Shown here in pieces: positions 8,915 to 18,167 of a stretch of 64,000 bases of DNA (position 1 is the first letter of the stretch; every line of letters starts with the position of its first letter). The DNA comes from Dehalobacter sp. DCM (GTDB taxonomy: Bacteria > Bacillota > Desulfitobacteriia > Desulfitobacteriales > Syntrophobotulaceae). A program made the translations under genes and the position numbers. The notes under the pieces were generated by a model. It had not been told where the DNA came from. It saw only the letters and a program-made list of their open reading frames with translations, and did not search any database. The stretch covers positions 3,403,001 through 3,467,000 of the forward strand of contig NZ_CP092282.1 in the NCBI RefSeq assembly GCF_024972775.1, written 5' to 3'.

Positions 8915-8959
8915 GACGTCATCTCCTTGCAATTTTGCGTTTTATCCGTTGCTTATAAT

Positions 8960-8975
8960 TGCATTAAATATGCCA
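8960..8975 (-). promoter_or_regulatory. Sigma-54 promoter of the MFS gene
   Basis: Reading the minus strand, TGGCATATTTAATGCA shows the GG-N10-GC spacing of sigma-54 promoters and shares the unusual TGGCAT...ATGCA form with the AOR promoter at 7218-7233. The predicted transcription start near 8949 leaves a leader of about 35 bases. A 16-base perfect palindrome lies about 130 bases upstream at 9072-9087. Confidence 0.7.
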
Positions 8976-9071
8976 AGAACGCAGTCAACACAAGCATCAT
9001 AGGGCAACGTCTCAGCAGGCAAAAAAATGGATGCCTGAGAAAATCGGCATTCCGCCTGATTGATTATCTGA

Positions 9072-9087
9072 AATTTGCATGCAAATT
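9072..9087. promoter_or_regulatory. Perfect palindrome, candidate activator site
   Basis: AATTTGCATGCAAATT is a perfect 16-base palindrome about 130 bases upstream of the predicted MFS transcription start. That is the usual distance for an upstream activating site of a sigma-54 activator. The half TGCAAAT also occurs in the gap before the AOR gene (about 7279-7284). Confidence 0.5.
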
Positions 9088-9129
9088 CATCGCGCATTTT
9101 TTGCGTTAACATGAATAACATGACATAAA

Positions 9130-9157
9130 GAAACTGCGAGTCCTCTATCGCAGTTTC
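9130..9157 (-). terminator. Terminator after the truncated sigma-54 activator
   Basis: Ten-base perfect stem GAAACTGCGA / TCGCAGTTTC with an eight-base loop, 36 bases past the stop codon at 9193. In the minus direction it is followed by TTTAT. A second small inverted repeat, TATTTCTAT-T-ATAGAAATA, sits at 9171-9189 between stop codon and terminator. Confidence 0.7.
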
Positions 9158-9192
9158 AAATTGGCATTAATATTTCTATTATAGAAATAGCC

Positions 9193-11139
9193 CTAATACA
9201 TTTTATCGAGTGTTCCCGCACGAATAGACACCGGCAAATCATCGAGTTCGATGAATTGCTTTGCACTGATATTGACAGCATAGGTCATCGCATTCTTAAG
9301 TTCACGAATATTGCCGGGCCAGCTATACTCCACCAGAAGCCGGGATGCAGCAGGTGCCAAAGAAACGATCTCCCTGCCCCTCTTTTGGCAAGCTTCTGTA
9401 ATAAAGTGCTCACATAAGAGCAATATATCATTTTTCCGCTTACGCAAAGGGGGTAATTGTATCGGCAGAACCGAAAGCCGATAGTAAAGATCCTCTCGGA
9501 AAAGCTTCTCCCTGACCAGTTGCTTCAGATCACGGTTGGTTGCTGCAATCAGTCTGAAGTCGACTTTCTTAGTTTTTAATCCTCCAACACGCATGACCTG
9601 CTTGTCTTCAAGCGTACGCAGAAGAACAGCCTGCAATTTGAGCGGCATATCCCCGATTTCATCCAAAAAGAGTGTTCCGCCATTGGCCAATTCTATTTTT
9701 CCCTGCCTGCCGATGCGATCTGCACCGGTAAAGCTTCCGCCTTCATAGCCGAAAAGTTCGCTCTCAATAAGTTCTCTGGGCATGGCCGCACAGTTAATGG
9801 CAACAAAAGGGCCTGCGGAAGCATAGATCGCGTGAATCGCCTGAGCGAATAATTCCTTCCCGGTCCCGCTCTCCCCGACTAAAAGCACGTTTTCATTACA
9901 ATCAGCGAAAAGACGGGCCATCTTAATAGCCCCCTTAATCTCTTTGCTTTTTCCGATAACCGCGTTAAAATCCTTGACAGCTGGTATTGGTGAATGTTCA
10001 ACAATCCGCAGTTTGTCCGCGGCCATGGATCTGAACCGCAAAACCGCGCTATTCAATAAGCCGGTGTACTCATCCATTACCGGACGGATACTAACGAGAT
10101 AAGAATGGGTCTTGTTGCCGATGTGAAGCGCTTCTCGCATTTCTGCCGAGCGTCCTTTACCGGCTAAATTCATTACGGTATTATCATTCATAAATTGACT
10201 CAGATCCGTCATCGCCAGCGGTTTGTCGCTCAGTTTAAACGTATGCATCGCCTTATGATTAATGTCAATGAAGCGGCCTTTTTCATCAATAATCACCACC
10301 GCATCGTCGGCGACATCCAATGCCGCCATCAGCGCTTCTGCTTTGACCTGCAGCCTGTTTTTGTATGCGTTCAATTCATTGCGGCTATATTCCAAACTCA
10401 GAAGGGCTTGAATCCTATGGGCCATAGTGACAACCAGGTCTTTGGAGTAATTCGTCAAACCAATAAAATCGTTTTCCCAGCGGGATCCGTTTACTAAAGG
10501 GGTTATCAGAGTTAAAACGGCAATAACCGCTCCGTCTTCATCGGTGATCGGAACTGCTGACGCTATCGTATCGCTGTAAGCGATACTGTAATGCTCATGC
10601 CCCAACAGCTGAATCGGCCGTTTCTGATTCACTGAGAGGCTATGGGCATGGGTTCCCGCATTTTCCTCATCCATGTATTTGCCAACCATGGATTGCCGGA
10701 CTTCTTTCTTATCAAACGGGGATGATTTCAGCCATGCATCTTCCTGGATCAAGACCAGCCCCTGTGGATCAAATAGTATCACGCCATAATCCGCGAAGAG
10801 CATCATGCCCTTGTATTCATCAATAACGTTTCGCGTGATTTCCAGCAGCGACCGTTGTTTCGCCAGAAAGCACTGAAATAAAGACCTCTCCATTTGTTTT
10901 TTGATCATCCGACCGACTATAAACGGGCTCACCCCGTAATCGCGGGATCGTATCCATGATGCAGCTAATTCAGGATCGATGGTGGAACAATTTCGCGGAT
11001 CTTTTATTTTGTTCTGAAGAAAATCTGTTTTTAATTTCATAATTTTGCTCCATCGATCAGGAACATTTATTGTTCCTTGAGCAGAAATAAGCTTGCCGGA
11101 AGTACTAAAAGCAGATGGTTCTAAATCCACAACTGCCAC
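9193..11139 (-). CDS. Sigma-54 activator lacking the HTH domain (AcoR-like)
   Basis: 648 residues. Order: N-terminal sensor region resembling AcoR-type GAF regulators (about 40-240), a PAS domain (about 270-390), then the sigma-54 AAA+ domain (about 400-630). Seen in the latter are GESGTGKE (Walker A), [14 protein letters not shown] (sigma-54 contact loop) and [11 protein letters not shown] (Walker B). The protein stops at [16 protein letters not shown], right where its neighbour continues into a Fis-type helix-turn-helix; there is no such domain here, and the downstream sequence goes straight into a terminator. Start GTG 11139 with GGGGGAGG nine bases upstream. It may act from solution or as a partner of the neighbouring activator. 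Confidence 0.9.
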   Translation of the reverse strand: MAVVDLEPSAFSTSGKLISAQGTINVPDRWSKIMKLKTDFLQNKIKDPRNCSTIDPELAASWIRSRDYGVSPFIVGRMIKKQMERSLFQCFLAKQRSLLEITRNVIDEYKGMMLFADYGVILFDPQGLVLIQEDAWLKSSPFDKKEVRQSMVGKYMDEENAGTHAHSLSVNQKRPIQLLGHEHYSIAYSDTIASAVPITDEDGAVIAVLTLITPLVNGSRWENDFIGLTNYSKDLVVTMAHRIQALLSLEYSRNELNAYKNRLQVKAEALMAALDVADDAVVIIDEKGRFIDINHKAMHTFKLSDKPLAMTDLSQFMNDNTVMNLAGKGRSAEMREALHIGNKTHSYLVSIRPVMDEYTGLLNSAVLRFRSMAADKLRIVEHSPIPAVKDFNAVIGKSKEIKGAIKMARLFADCNENVLLVGESGTGKELFAQAIHAIYASAGPFVAINCAAMPRELIESELFGYEGGSFTGADRIGRQGKIELANGGTLFLDEIGDMPLKLQAVLLRTLEDKQVMRVGGLKTKKVDFRLIAATNRDLKQLVREKLFREDLYYRLSVLPIQLPPLRKRKNDILLLCEHFITEACQKRGREIVSLAPAASRLLVEYSWPGNIRELKNAMTYAVNISAKQFIELDDLPVSIRAGTLDKMY

Positions 11140-11181
11140 TAATAACGACCTCCCCCTTATATACAGAACCCAACACGTTTT

Positions 11182-13239
11182 TTATTCAACGGCTATTTTG
11201 TATTCAATAAGCTTACGATATAAGGTTGCTTTGCTGATACCCAGGAGATCTGCTGCCAGAGTCACCCGGTTATTGGCCCGGTTCATCGCCCGTTCGATCG
11301 TCAATTTTTCAAGGTTTTTTAACGTTAAGTCATCACCGGTAGACGTTATTTCATCCTCGTTCTTTTTATTTAATAAAATTGATATGGGGAGGTTGTTGAT
11401 CTCAATCGTTCCCGTACGGGCTGTTTTCATAGCGTAAATCATGGCATTTCTTAACTCGCGTAAATTACCCGGCCAATCATACTCATTGAGTTTTTTAGCC
11501 GCAACGGAGCTGATCGGCATCGGTTTCATTCCATTTTTTTGGCAGTAGATTTCCATATGGTATTGGATCAATAGCGGGATGTCATTCTTTCTGTCCCGAA
11601 GGGGAGGGATATGCACCGGGAGCACCGAGAGGCGGAAATAAAGGTCCTCACGGAAAAGTTTTTCTTTGACCATCTGGTTCAAGTCCTTATTGGTAGCCGC
11701 GATCAGGCGAAAATCAACTTTTTTGTAACGGCGCCCGCCGATTCGCATGATTTGCTTGTCCTCAAGCGTTCTCAGCAGCACTGCCTGTAATTCTAACGGC
11801 ATATCACCGATCTCATCCAAAAATAATGTCCCGCCGTTAGCCATTTCAATTTTTCCAGGCCTGCCGCTGCGGTCTGCACCTGTAAAACTGCCGCCCTCAT
11901 ACCCAAACAATTCGCTTTCGATGAGTTCTCGCGGCATGGCTGCGCAATTGACGGCCATAAATGGGCCCTGTGGACAAGAAGCATTATGGATCGCCTGAGC
12001 AAAAACCTCTTTACCAGTCCCGCTTTCCCCGATGAGAAGAATATTTTCATCAGAGGTCGCGAACAGTTGGGCACGCGCAATAGCTTCCTTGATTTCTCTG
12101 CTCTCGCCTAAGATATCATCAAAACTATACGTCGTCGTGCTCCCTTTTTTATTAGCAGATACTGTCGAATGCCTATTGGTTTTGAAACGGAGTACCACTG
12201 TTTCCAGCTGTCGTGTATCCTTTCCCAATGTCGGCCGAATGCTGATACGGTAAACCTTTTCGTCATCTTCGGTATAGATAGTCTCATTGATATCAACTTT
12301 TTCGCCCTTCCCTGCAAAACCCATCAACGGCGATTCCACACGAAGAAAATCTCGTATGTTGGCATCACCGATATCATGTGGATCCAGATTTAAGATTTTT
12401 GCACCTTCCTGATTGATATGGATGATTTTCCCTGTATTACTGACTGTGACAATCCCCTCGCCCTGATTGTTTTGCGCGCCGTCCATTGGATTATTGGCTG
12501 ATATGATCGTCGCGTATTTCTTTTCGAGACGAAGCCGCACTTCGACGGCTTGGGATATTGTAATGAGCATATCCATAATGTAGGCATTAAGTCCATTCGT
12601 ATGTTCATCACCGAGTGATTGCGGTTTGGCCATCGTAATAAGCCCAAGCACGGCAATTAAATCATTACTGTCATCGGTGATCGGTACGGCGAATCCGATA
12701 ATATCTTCTTTTAGTTGTACGCAATAATGCTCCGGTCCAAGAAGCTGAACTGGTTGTTTTATATTGAAGCACATGCTATGGGCATTTGTCCCGACGGACT
12801 TTTCATCCATAACCATCCCCACCACCGGATCCGGCGCAGCAAAAGGCGGCGTAGTCGTCCATTCATTTTTATGCAGGAGAACCACACCATCTTTATCGGT
12901 TAACAGTATACTGTAGCCGGCAACCAGCATCAAACCATCAAACGTTGCGATCAGGGCTGAGGTAACATCGATCAGCGTTGCATAGGTATCCAAAAGCTCC
13001 TGAAATGTCTCGTTGTTGAGACGCTTACTCAATGTTTGACCAATAACATACGGGTCAACGCCATAATTCCGGGATCTTAACCATGACGCAGCAATCTCGG
13101 GATGCAGATAGGGGCAGCTTGAGGGATCATTGACTTTACCGAGTATAAAATCATTTCTAAATGCAATGAGCTCTTCAAGATGTCCAATCGCCAAACTGCT
13201 TTGATTGAAGGTATTTTCGAAACCCTTTTCTGCATTCAA
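11182..13239 (-). CDS. Sigma-54-dependent transcriptional activator (AcoR-like)
   Basis: 685 residues, a paralogue of the next gene downstream. Sensor region about 35-240, PAS region about 270-370, AAA+ domain about 385-620 with [22 protein letters not shown] and [11 protein letters not shown], and a C-terminal Fis-type helix-turn-helix (NRVTLAADLLGISKATLYRK). It is therefore a complete enhancer-binding activator. The start is TTG at 13239, with GGGGGG at a good distance. It probably drives the two sigma-54 promoters before the MFS and AOR genes. The ligand is unknown. Confidence 0.93.
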   Translation of the reverse strand: MNAEKGFENTFNQSSLAIGHLEELIAFRNDFILGKVNDPSSCPYLHPEIAASWLRSRNYGVDPYVIGQTLSKRLNNETFQELLDTYATLIDVTSALIATFDGLMLVAGYSILLTDKDGVVLLHKNEWTTTPPFAAPDPVVGMVMDEKSVGTNAHSMCFNIKQPVQLLGPEHYCVQLKEDIIGFAVPITDDSNDLIAVLGLITMAKPQSLGDEHTNGLNAYIMDMLITISQAVEVRLRLEKKYATIISANNPMDGAQNNQGEGIVTVSNTGKIIHINQEGAKILNLDPHDIGDANIRDFLRVESPLMGFAGKGEKVDINETIYTEDDEKVYRISIRPTLGKDTRQLETVVLRFKTNRHSTVSANKKGSTTTYSFDDILGESREIKEAIARAQLFATSDENILLIGESGTGKEVFAQAIHNASCPQGPFMAVNCAAMPRELIESELFGYEGGSFTGADRSGRPGKIEMANGGTLFLDEIGDMPLELQAVLLRTLEDKQIMRIGGRRYKKVDFRLIAATNKDLNQMVKEKLFREDLYFRLSVLPVHIPPLRDRKNDIPLLIQYHMEIYCQKNGMKPMPISSVAAKKLNEYDWPGNLRELRNAMIYAMKTARTGTIEINNLPISILLNKKNEDEITSTGDDLTLKNLEKLTIERAMNRANNRVTLAADLLGISKATLYRKLIEYKIAVE

Positions 13240-13469
13240 ATTGAATGACCCCCCATTGTATTAGTTATCTCAAAATAAGACAGTGATACTATTCGAACTC
13301 ATAACGGATTATTTCATAATAAAAAAAGATGGCATGAATTCAATTGAAATAAGGATATCAATTAAATTATACCATCCCTTTGAAAATATCTCATTATTAA
13401 TTTGTAAGAATTTTTAACTTTTTCTACCTTTTATCAACTCATTTTGATACAGCAACACGTTTTCATCTA

Positions 13470-13850
13470 TTATTTTGTCTTCCACAAACCGTGCAGGTTG
13501 CAATATTCTCTCACACTAACTACGGCATCTATATTCACCTGGAAAACTGCCTCCGGCTTCTGACCGGGTTTCAATTCCGCGCGGCACACTTTATCTGCTG
13601 TCAATACTTCGATTAATTGGATATAATGCTCCTCCAGCATGGGATGTTCGACGCTGCCGACGCGGACTTTGATCCCTGATTCAACCGCTTCTACCACTGG
13701 AAGGTGTTTTTCTATACCGGTATCCTCCGTTTTACCTTCCAGCTTTTCCATAGGCTGCCCGCAACAAACCAGAGATGACGCCCCTGCATGAATGACCTCA
13801 ATCACATTGCCGCATACATTACATTTGTAAACTTCTCTCAGCTCTGTCAT
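13470..13850 (-). CDS. dfx: Desulfoferrodoxin (superoxide reductase)
   Basis: Cytoplasmic superoxide reductase, 126 residues. The N-terminal desulforedoxin-type site has CNVC (residues 10-13) and CC (29-30). The catalytic neelaredoxin-type centre has EKHLPVV, VEHPMLEEHYI and the C-terminal CNLHGLW. So both iron centres are present (2Fe type). It overlaps fprA by four bases and is the last gene of the rbr-fprA-dfx group. It reduces superoxide to peroxide without making oxygen, fitting a strict anaerobe. Confidence 0.95.
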   Translation of the reverse strand: MTELREVYKCNVCGNVIEVIHAGASSLVCCGQPMEKLEGKTEDTGIEKHLPVVEAVESGIKVRVGSVEHPMLEEHYIQLIEVLTADKVCRAELKPGQKPEAVFQVNIDAVVSVREYCNLHGLWKTK

Positions 13851-15010
13851 AGAATACTTCCCTCCAATTTCTTTATAGATTCTTCCAGCTGATCCTCATC
13901 TGGAATGTATTGAATCCGAATGTTTTCCAAAGTCTCAAATCCGCAGTCCTTCAAGGCTTGCTCAATAATACCGACGCTTTGCCCACTCCATCCGTAGGAA
14001 CCAAAAGCCAGCCCCATCCTGTTTTTGGGGGCGAGTCCTTTCATATAGGTAAGGAAACTGGCGACAGTCGGCATAATATTATTATTTAAGGTGGGCGAGC
14101 CAACGCAGATATACTTCGCCGTCGTCACCTCCGTCATGATATCAGAGATATGATTATTTCGAAGATTCATCAGTTTGACTTGGTACCCTTTGTTCTCAAA
14201 GGCTTCGACGATACCATCGGCAATGATTTCCGTTGAGTTCCACATCGTGTCATAAACCACAACCGCCTTATTTTCCGTGGTATTGGACGACCACTTCTGA
14301 TATTCACGGAGAATGTCCGGAATATGCGAACGCCAAATGATGCCGTGGCTGGTTGCGATTGTATTAATCTCCAGTCCGCTTACCGCTTCCAACGCTTTTT
14401 GAACCTGGGAACCGTAAGGCAAGACGATATTAGCGTAATATTTTTGTGCCTCTTCCAGAAGAATTCCCAGCGGCAGCTCGTCGTCAAATCGCTCGCTTGA
14501 GGCAATATGCTGACCAAACGCGTCATTGGAAAAGAGAATCTTATCTTCAGGCAAATACGTGACCATATTATCCGGCCAATGGACCATCGGTGTCTGGACA
14601 AAAGCGAGTGTCCGTTTCCCAATGTTTAATGTATCACCGGATTTAACAATCCGGTAATTCCACTGATCTTTAAAATGAGCCTTCAGGCCCTTTTCGCCAT
14701 TCGGTGAAGTCACCAATGTGGCTTTGGTGGCAATGGCCATGATTTCGGGCAGACTGCCGGAGTGATCCATCTCCACATGATTGGAGATAACATAATCAAT
14801 GTCGGCTGGATCGACAATATCGGAGATCCGGGCAATCATTTCATCGCAAAGATAATGTTTCACCGTATCGATGAGCGTAATCTTCTCATCTATGACCAGA
14901 TAGGCATTATAGCTGCTTCCCCTTTGCGTCATATAGCCATGGAAATTTCGGATATGCCAGTCAATACCCCCAACCCAATAGATATTCTCCGCAACTTTCA
15001 CTGCTTTCAC
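13847..15010 (-). CDS. fprA: Flavodiiron protein (A-type flavoprotein)
   Basis: Reduces oxygen or nitric oxide to water or N2O in anaerobes. 387 residues from GTG 15010, which has GAGGTG six bases upstream (an earlier GTG at 15019 overlaps that site). The metallo-beta-lactamase-type diiron domain has NHVEMDHSG (H-x-E-x-D) near residue 80 and further histidines; the C-terminal flavodoxin domain begins about 250 with VVVYDTMWNSTE and contains GSPTLNNNIMP and SYGWSGQ. Electrons probably come from rubredoxin-like partners. Confidence 0.93.
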   Translation of the reverse strand: MKAVKVAENIYWVGGIDWHIRNFHGYMTQRGSSYNAYLVIDEKITLIDTVKHYLCDEMIARISDIVDPADIDYVISNHVEMDHSGSLPEIMAIATKATLVTSPNGEKGLKAHFKDQWNYRIVKSGDTLNIGKRTLAFVQTPMVHWPDNMVTYLPEDKILFSNDAFGQHIASSERFDDELPLGILLEEAQKYYANIVLPYGSQVQKALEAVSGLEINTIATSHGIIWRSHIPDILREYQKWSSNTTENKAVVVYDTMWNSTEIIADGIVEAFENKGYQVKLMNLRNNHISDIMTEVTTAKYICVGSPTLNNNIMPTVASFLTYMKGLAPKNRMGLAFGSYGWSGQSVGIIEQALKDCGFETLENIRIQYIPDEDQLEESIKKLEGSIL

Positions 15011-15067
15011 TAAGTTCACCTCGCTCTGGTTTTCTGATAATTTTTATGGATGATACGAACCCATTCA

Positions 15068-15604
15068 TTAATAATTTTCGGCAATGACTTCAAAATAGGC
15101 TTGAGGATGATCGCAAACTGGGCACAGGTCCGGGGCGTCCGCACCCGTATGCTGGTGTCCGCAATTACGGCATTTCCACGTCTTGACCTCATTTTTGGCA
15201 AACACTTCTTTATTTTGGATGTTGGCCAACAGGTCATTATATCTTTCTTCATGTTCTTTCTCGATCTTGCCGACGCCTTCAAAAAGTGCGGCAATTTCGT
15301 TGAAGCCTTCTTCTTTGGCTTCGGCCGCCATCCGGGCATACATGTCGGTCCATTCCGCTCTCTCTCCGGCCGCGGCAGCCATCAGGCATTCTACCGTATT
15401 GCCGATGCCGTGAAATTGCTTGAACCATATCTTAGCATGTTCTTTTTCATTCTCAGCGGTTTCTAAAAAGAGAGCAGCAATTTGCTCATAGCCTTCTTTC
15501 TTAGCAACAGAAGCAAAGTAAGTATACTTGTTTCTGGCCTGTGATTCCCCCGCGAATGCTTCCATCAAGTTTTTCTCTGTCTTCGAACCTTTTAATTCTT
15601 TCAT
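15068..15604 (-). CDS. rbr: Rubrerythrin
   Basis: Peroxide-reducing non-haem iron protein, 178 residues. The N-terminal ferritin-like diiron domain shows EAFAGESQARNKY, ENEKEHAK and EKEHEERY. The C-terminal rubredoxin-like domain has CRNC (about 143) and CPVC (about 160). It is the first gene of the oxygen-defence group. The gap of 57 bases to fprA holds no strong hairpin, so the genes are probably co-transcribed. Confidence 0.95.
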   Translation of the reverse strand: MKELKGSKTEKNLMEAFAGESQARNKYTYFASVAKKEGYEQIAALFLETAENEKEHAKIWFKQFHGIGNTVECLMAAAAGERAEWTDMYARMAAEAKEEGFNEIAALFEGVGKIEKEHEERYNDLLANIQNKEVFAKNEVKTWKCRNCGHQHTGADAPDLCPVCDHPQAYFEVIAENY

Positions 15605-15770
15605 TCTAACAACTCCCTCTACTTTCGTTAAAATCTCTTAATTCACTTAATGTTTCGCAAGAACATTAAATGAAATACAAATCAAATTCTTTTTAAATTC
15701 TAATCGATACAGAAGAGAAAATCAAGTTTATTTATAATTATTCTAAATAAATTTTTTTTATAAAATATTT

Positions 15771-16532
15771 CTATTTTATCACATAGTTGGTCAGAGCCCC
15801 GATATTCTCTATCTCGGCCTTGACCACATCACCCGCTTCCATAGGCCCGACGCCCGCCGGTGTACCGGTAAGGATCACGTCTCCCGGCAACAACGTCATA
15901 ATACCCGATAGATATTCAACAAGCTGAAAGCAATCAAATACAAGGTTATTTGTATTGGAATCCTGCCGCGTCAATCCGTTCAGCGTCAGCTTGACTGTAA
16001 GGTTTCCAGGATCATCAATATCGGTTTCAATCCAGGGACCAAGCGGGCAGAACGTATCAAAACCTTTCGCTCTTGTCCATTGGCCGTCCTTATGTTGTAG
16101 ATCACGAGCTGTAATATCATTGGCAACAGTATAACCGAATATGTATTCAGCAGCTTGCCTACGCTCTACATTCTTAGCTTCTTTCCCAATCACAATAGCA
16201 AGTTCAGCCTCATAGTGAAGATTGGCCGTCTGTGGGGGATAGATGATATTTTCTTCGGGACCAATAACACTCGAAGGCGGTTTGATGAAAAGAAGCGGCT
16301 CTTCCGGCAGCGGCTTCCCAAATTCCTTGGCGTGATCAATATAGTTCAGTCCGATACATAATACTTTTGATGGGATTACAGGTGCCAGTAGCCTTACGGA
16401 TTCTATTAGATACGATTTGTCGGTGACCATAAATTCCCCAAAGATGTCTCCGTTGATAGCAAAGATCAAACTATCTTTGACAACACCATATCGAATGACG
16501 TTGTGATTATCACTGAATCGAAGATATTTCAT
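15771..16532 (-). CDS. Fumarylacetoacetate hydrolase family protein
   Basis: 253 residues, the usual size for the FAH-domain hydrolases and decarboxylases that act on 2-oxo acids such as acylpyruvates. Seen: CIGLNYIDHAKEFG near residue 57, PLLFIKPPSSVIGP, the metal ligands in HYEAELAIVIG (E-x-E), and the C-terminal LLPGDVILTGTPAGVGP. The substrate is not resolvable from sequence. It stands alone between rbr and a divergent lipoprotein gene. Confidence 0.9.
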   Translation of the reverse strand: MKYLRFSDNHNVIRYGVVKDSLIFAINGDIFGEFMVTDKSYLIESVRLLAPVIPSKVLCIGLNYIDHAKEFGKPLPEEPLLFIKPPSSVIGPEENIIYPPQTANLHYEAELAIVIGKEAKNVERRQAAEYIFGYTVANDITARDLQHKDGQWTRAKGFDTFCPLGPWIETDIDDPGNLTVKLTLNGLTRQDSNTNNLVFDCFQLVEYLSGIMTLLPGDVILTGTPAGVGPMEAGDVVKAEIENIGALTNYVIK

Positions 16533-16715
16533 GTTTCCTCCGCATTATTGAAGAGTTGAATTCAGCTAATTATTTATCCTATTCCAATTTTACCAAATAC
16601 TATCTCAGTGTGATATATTAATCTGCCATTTTCGCGAATTCATTACATTAATTTGTACATAATAACAACAGCGTAATAACAATAGCGTGATCTTGATCCT
16701 ACAGGAGTATAAAAA

Positions 16716-17666
16716 ATGAAAATACGTCCAAAACGCTACCCAATCCTTATTTCAATTATACTCGCGCTCTGCTTGGTGTTGACCTCAGGATGCAGTATGA
16801 TCAACAAAATAACCGGAAAAGATCAGAAACAGCAGTCTCAGGAACAACCCGAAAAAGTCCCCAAGCAATTAGAGGGTATTGAAACCGCTATCGAAACGAT
16901 TTTTTCTAAGCTTAAAGGCCCCACTGTCAGCCAACAGCAAGACGGGCAGGACGAACAGAGTGGGCAGGACGAACAAAGTGGGCAAGACAAACAGCAAGCC
17001 ACAGAGGAAAAGGATCAGCAGAGCAGTAACGGCGGCAAAGGAAATCAGGAAAGCAAACAAAGCCAAGGCAGCAGCAGCGGATCCGACCAAAGTGGTGCCG
17101 GCGAACAACAGCAGCAACCATCTGACCCCTTCCAGATGGTGAGCGAGGAAGTCAGTAAACTTCATTTTCTATGGAATGAATTTATGCCCGAGGCCAATAA
17201 AAAAGGAGCTAAAAAAGAGCTCATTGAGAGGTTTAGCGATAACCTGAATAACCTGACAGAATCCCTTAAGTCCAAGGACCGCATGAAAACGATGCTGGCC
17301 ACTAACAGTGTGCATGCATCTATCCCGGATTTCTACGCACTCTATGACACCAAGATATCGCCGGAGATTAAACAAATACTCTTTCGAACAAGAAGCTGTA
17401 TCCTCTATGCACAGGATAAGGACTGGTCTAAGGCACAATCAAATATGGAAGAATTAAAATCCTCCTGGGCTATGCTGAAGAATACCCTAGAAAAAGATCA
17501 GCAGGAAGACGCAGCAAAGCTGGATCTTTCTATCATTGAACTGGAAAGAGTCATTAAGGAAAAAAATCCGGAACTGGTCACGATCAAAGGGAAAATCACA
17601 TTAACCAATATAGAGACACTTAGCAAAGCGCTTGAAGAAGCTGCTAAAAACAATGAAAAGAAATAA
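16716..17666 (+). CDS. Gln/Ser-rich lipoprotein of unknown function
   Basis: 316 residues. A lipoprotein signal peptide is clear: positively charged start MKIRPKRYP, hydrophobic core, then LTSGCS with Cys 26 as the lipidated residue. Residues about 45-140 are a low-complexity linker rich in Gln, Gly, Ser and Asp, with an exact-type repeat GQDEQS. The rest (145-316) is helical and charged, without recognised motifs. AGGAG precedes the ATG. Probably anchored on the outside of the membrane; function unknown. Confidence 0.75.
   Translation: MKIRPKRYPILISIILALCLVLTSGCSMINKITGKDQKQQSQEQPEKVPKQLEGIETAIETIFSKLKGPTVSQQQDGQDEQSGQDEQSGQDKQQATEEKDQQSSNGGKGNQESKQSQGSSSGSDQSGAGEQQQQPSDPFQMVSEEVSKLHFLWNEFMPEANKKGAKKELIERFSDNLNNLTESLKSKDRMKTMLATNSVHASIPDFYALYDTKISPEIKQILFRTRSCILYAQDKDWSKAQSNMEELKSSWAMLKNTLEKDQQEDAAKLDLSIIELERVIKEKNPELVTIKGKITLTNIETLSKALEEAAKNNEKK
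16944..16997 (+). repeat. 18-base tandem repeat within the lipoprotein gene
   Basis: Three units of 18 bases, starting GGGCAGGACGAACAGAGT, encode the repeat GQDEQS in the linker of the lipoprotein. The third unit has diverged. Length changes would stay in frame. Confidence 0.8.
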
Positions 17667-17839
17667 GCTATGAGGACACATGCGCATGTCACTCATAGCC
17701 GTACAGTTAATTATTTACACCGTAACTACCCTGAGAATTCACTATATTTTCATTATTTGTTGGTACTTCATCGCGGCATGGGAGTCTACTCAAAAGAATA
17801 TCTACTCTAAAGAATATTACAAATATATACTTCAAATTA

Positions 17840-17947
17840 GGTCTGCGTGCCACAGTTCCAGCGACAAGCGGAGCATGGATTGCGGAGCGCGGCTGTTAGC
17901 GCCATGGATGGCGCTATCTGCCGAAAGCGGAATGTGGCATGCAGACC
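17840..17947 (+). repeat. Structured palindromic repeat, copy B
   Basis: 108 bases. Outer stem GGTCTGC-g-TGCCACA pairs with TGTGGCA-t-GCAGACC. The core words CGACAAGCGGAGCA and GGATTGCGGAGCGC follow the left arm; then comes an apical hairpin TAGCGCC-ATGGAT-GGCGCTA; GCCGAAAG precedes the right arm. The stem sequences differ from copy C while the pairing is kept, which points to a conserved folded RNA or DNA structure. Confidence 0.85.
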
Positions 17948-17985
17948 TACCCGAGAATAATGCTTAATTTTTTTGGGGCGGGGCC

Positions 17986-18127
17986 GCCTGCACAATGCCA
18001 CTTTCGGCTCTTGTGCCCTCCATGGCACAAAGAGCCGCGCTTCGCAATCCGTGCTCCGCTTGTCGTTGGCATTGTGCAGGCTGCCTTACTTAGGAGTAAT
18101 TTGAGTAACTCATTGGAGAAAGGTCTA
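17986..18127 (-). repeat. Structured palindromic repeat, copy C plus flank
   Basis: Inverse orientation to copy B. The terminal stem GCCTGCACAATGCCA (17986-18000) pairs exactly with TGGCATTGTGCAGGC (18067-18081). The apical hairpin is GGCTCTT-GTGCC / GGCAC-AAGAGCC around ATGGA. The core on the minus strand reads CGACAAGCGGAGCA, then GGATTGCGAAGCGC. The flank 18084-18127 (TTACT...GAGTAATTTGAGTAACT...GGTCTAC) matches the flank of copy A near 7.4 kb, so the repeat family extends beyond the palindrome. Confidence 0.85.
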
Positions 18128-18167
18128 CGAAAACACACCATTCATAAACTCTGTGCTCAAATCCATT

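Larger units (their letters stand above)
17667..18167. other. Intergenic region with two structured repeats
   Basis: About 500 bases between the lipoprotein gene and the CotF-like gene, which point towards each other. Positions 17667-17839 are AT-rich with nothing recognised. The rest is taken by repeat copies B and C and the flank of C. No protein-coding frame is credible here. Confidence 0.6.

Noticed and set aside
9193-11139. Recent frameshift causing loss of the HTH domain
   Set aside because: The bases after the stop codon hold a small inverted repeat and a terminator, with no trace of HTH coding sequence in any frame.
17840-18081. Self-cleaving ribozyme in the structured repeats
   Set aside because: The words CCGAAAG suggested a hammerhead, but the CUGAUGA half is missing, and no twister or HDV pattern fits.
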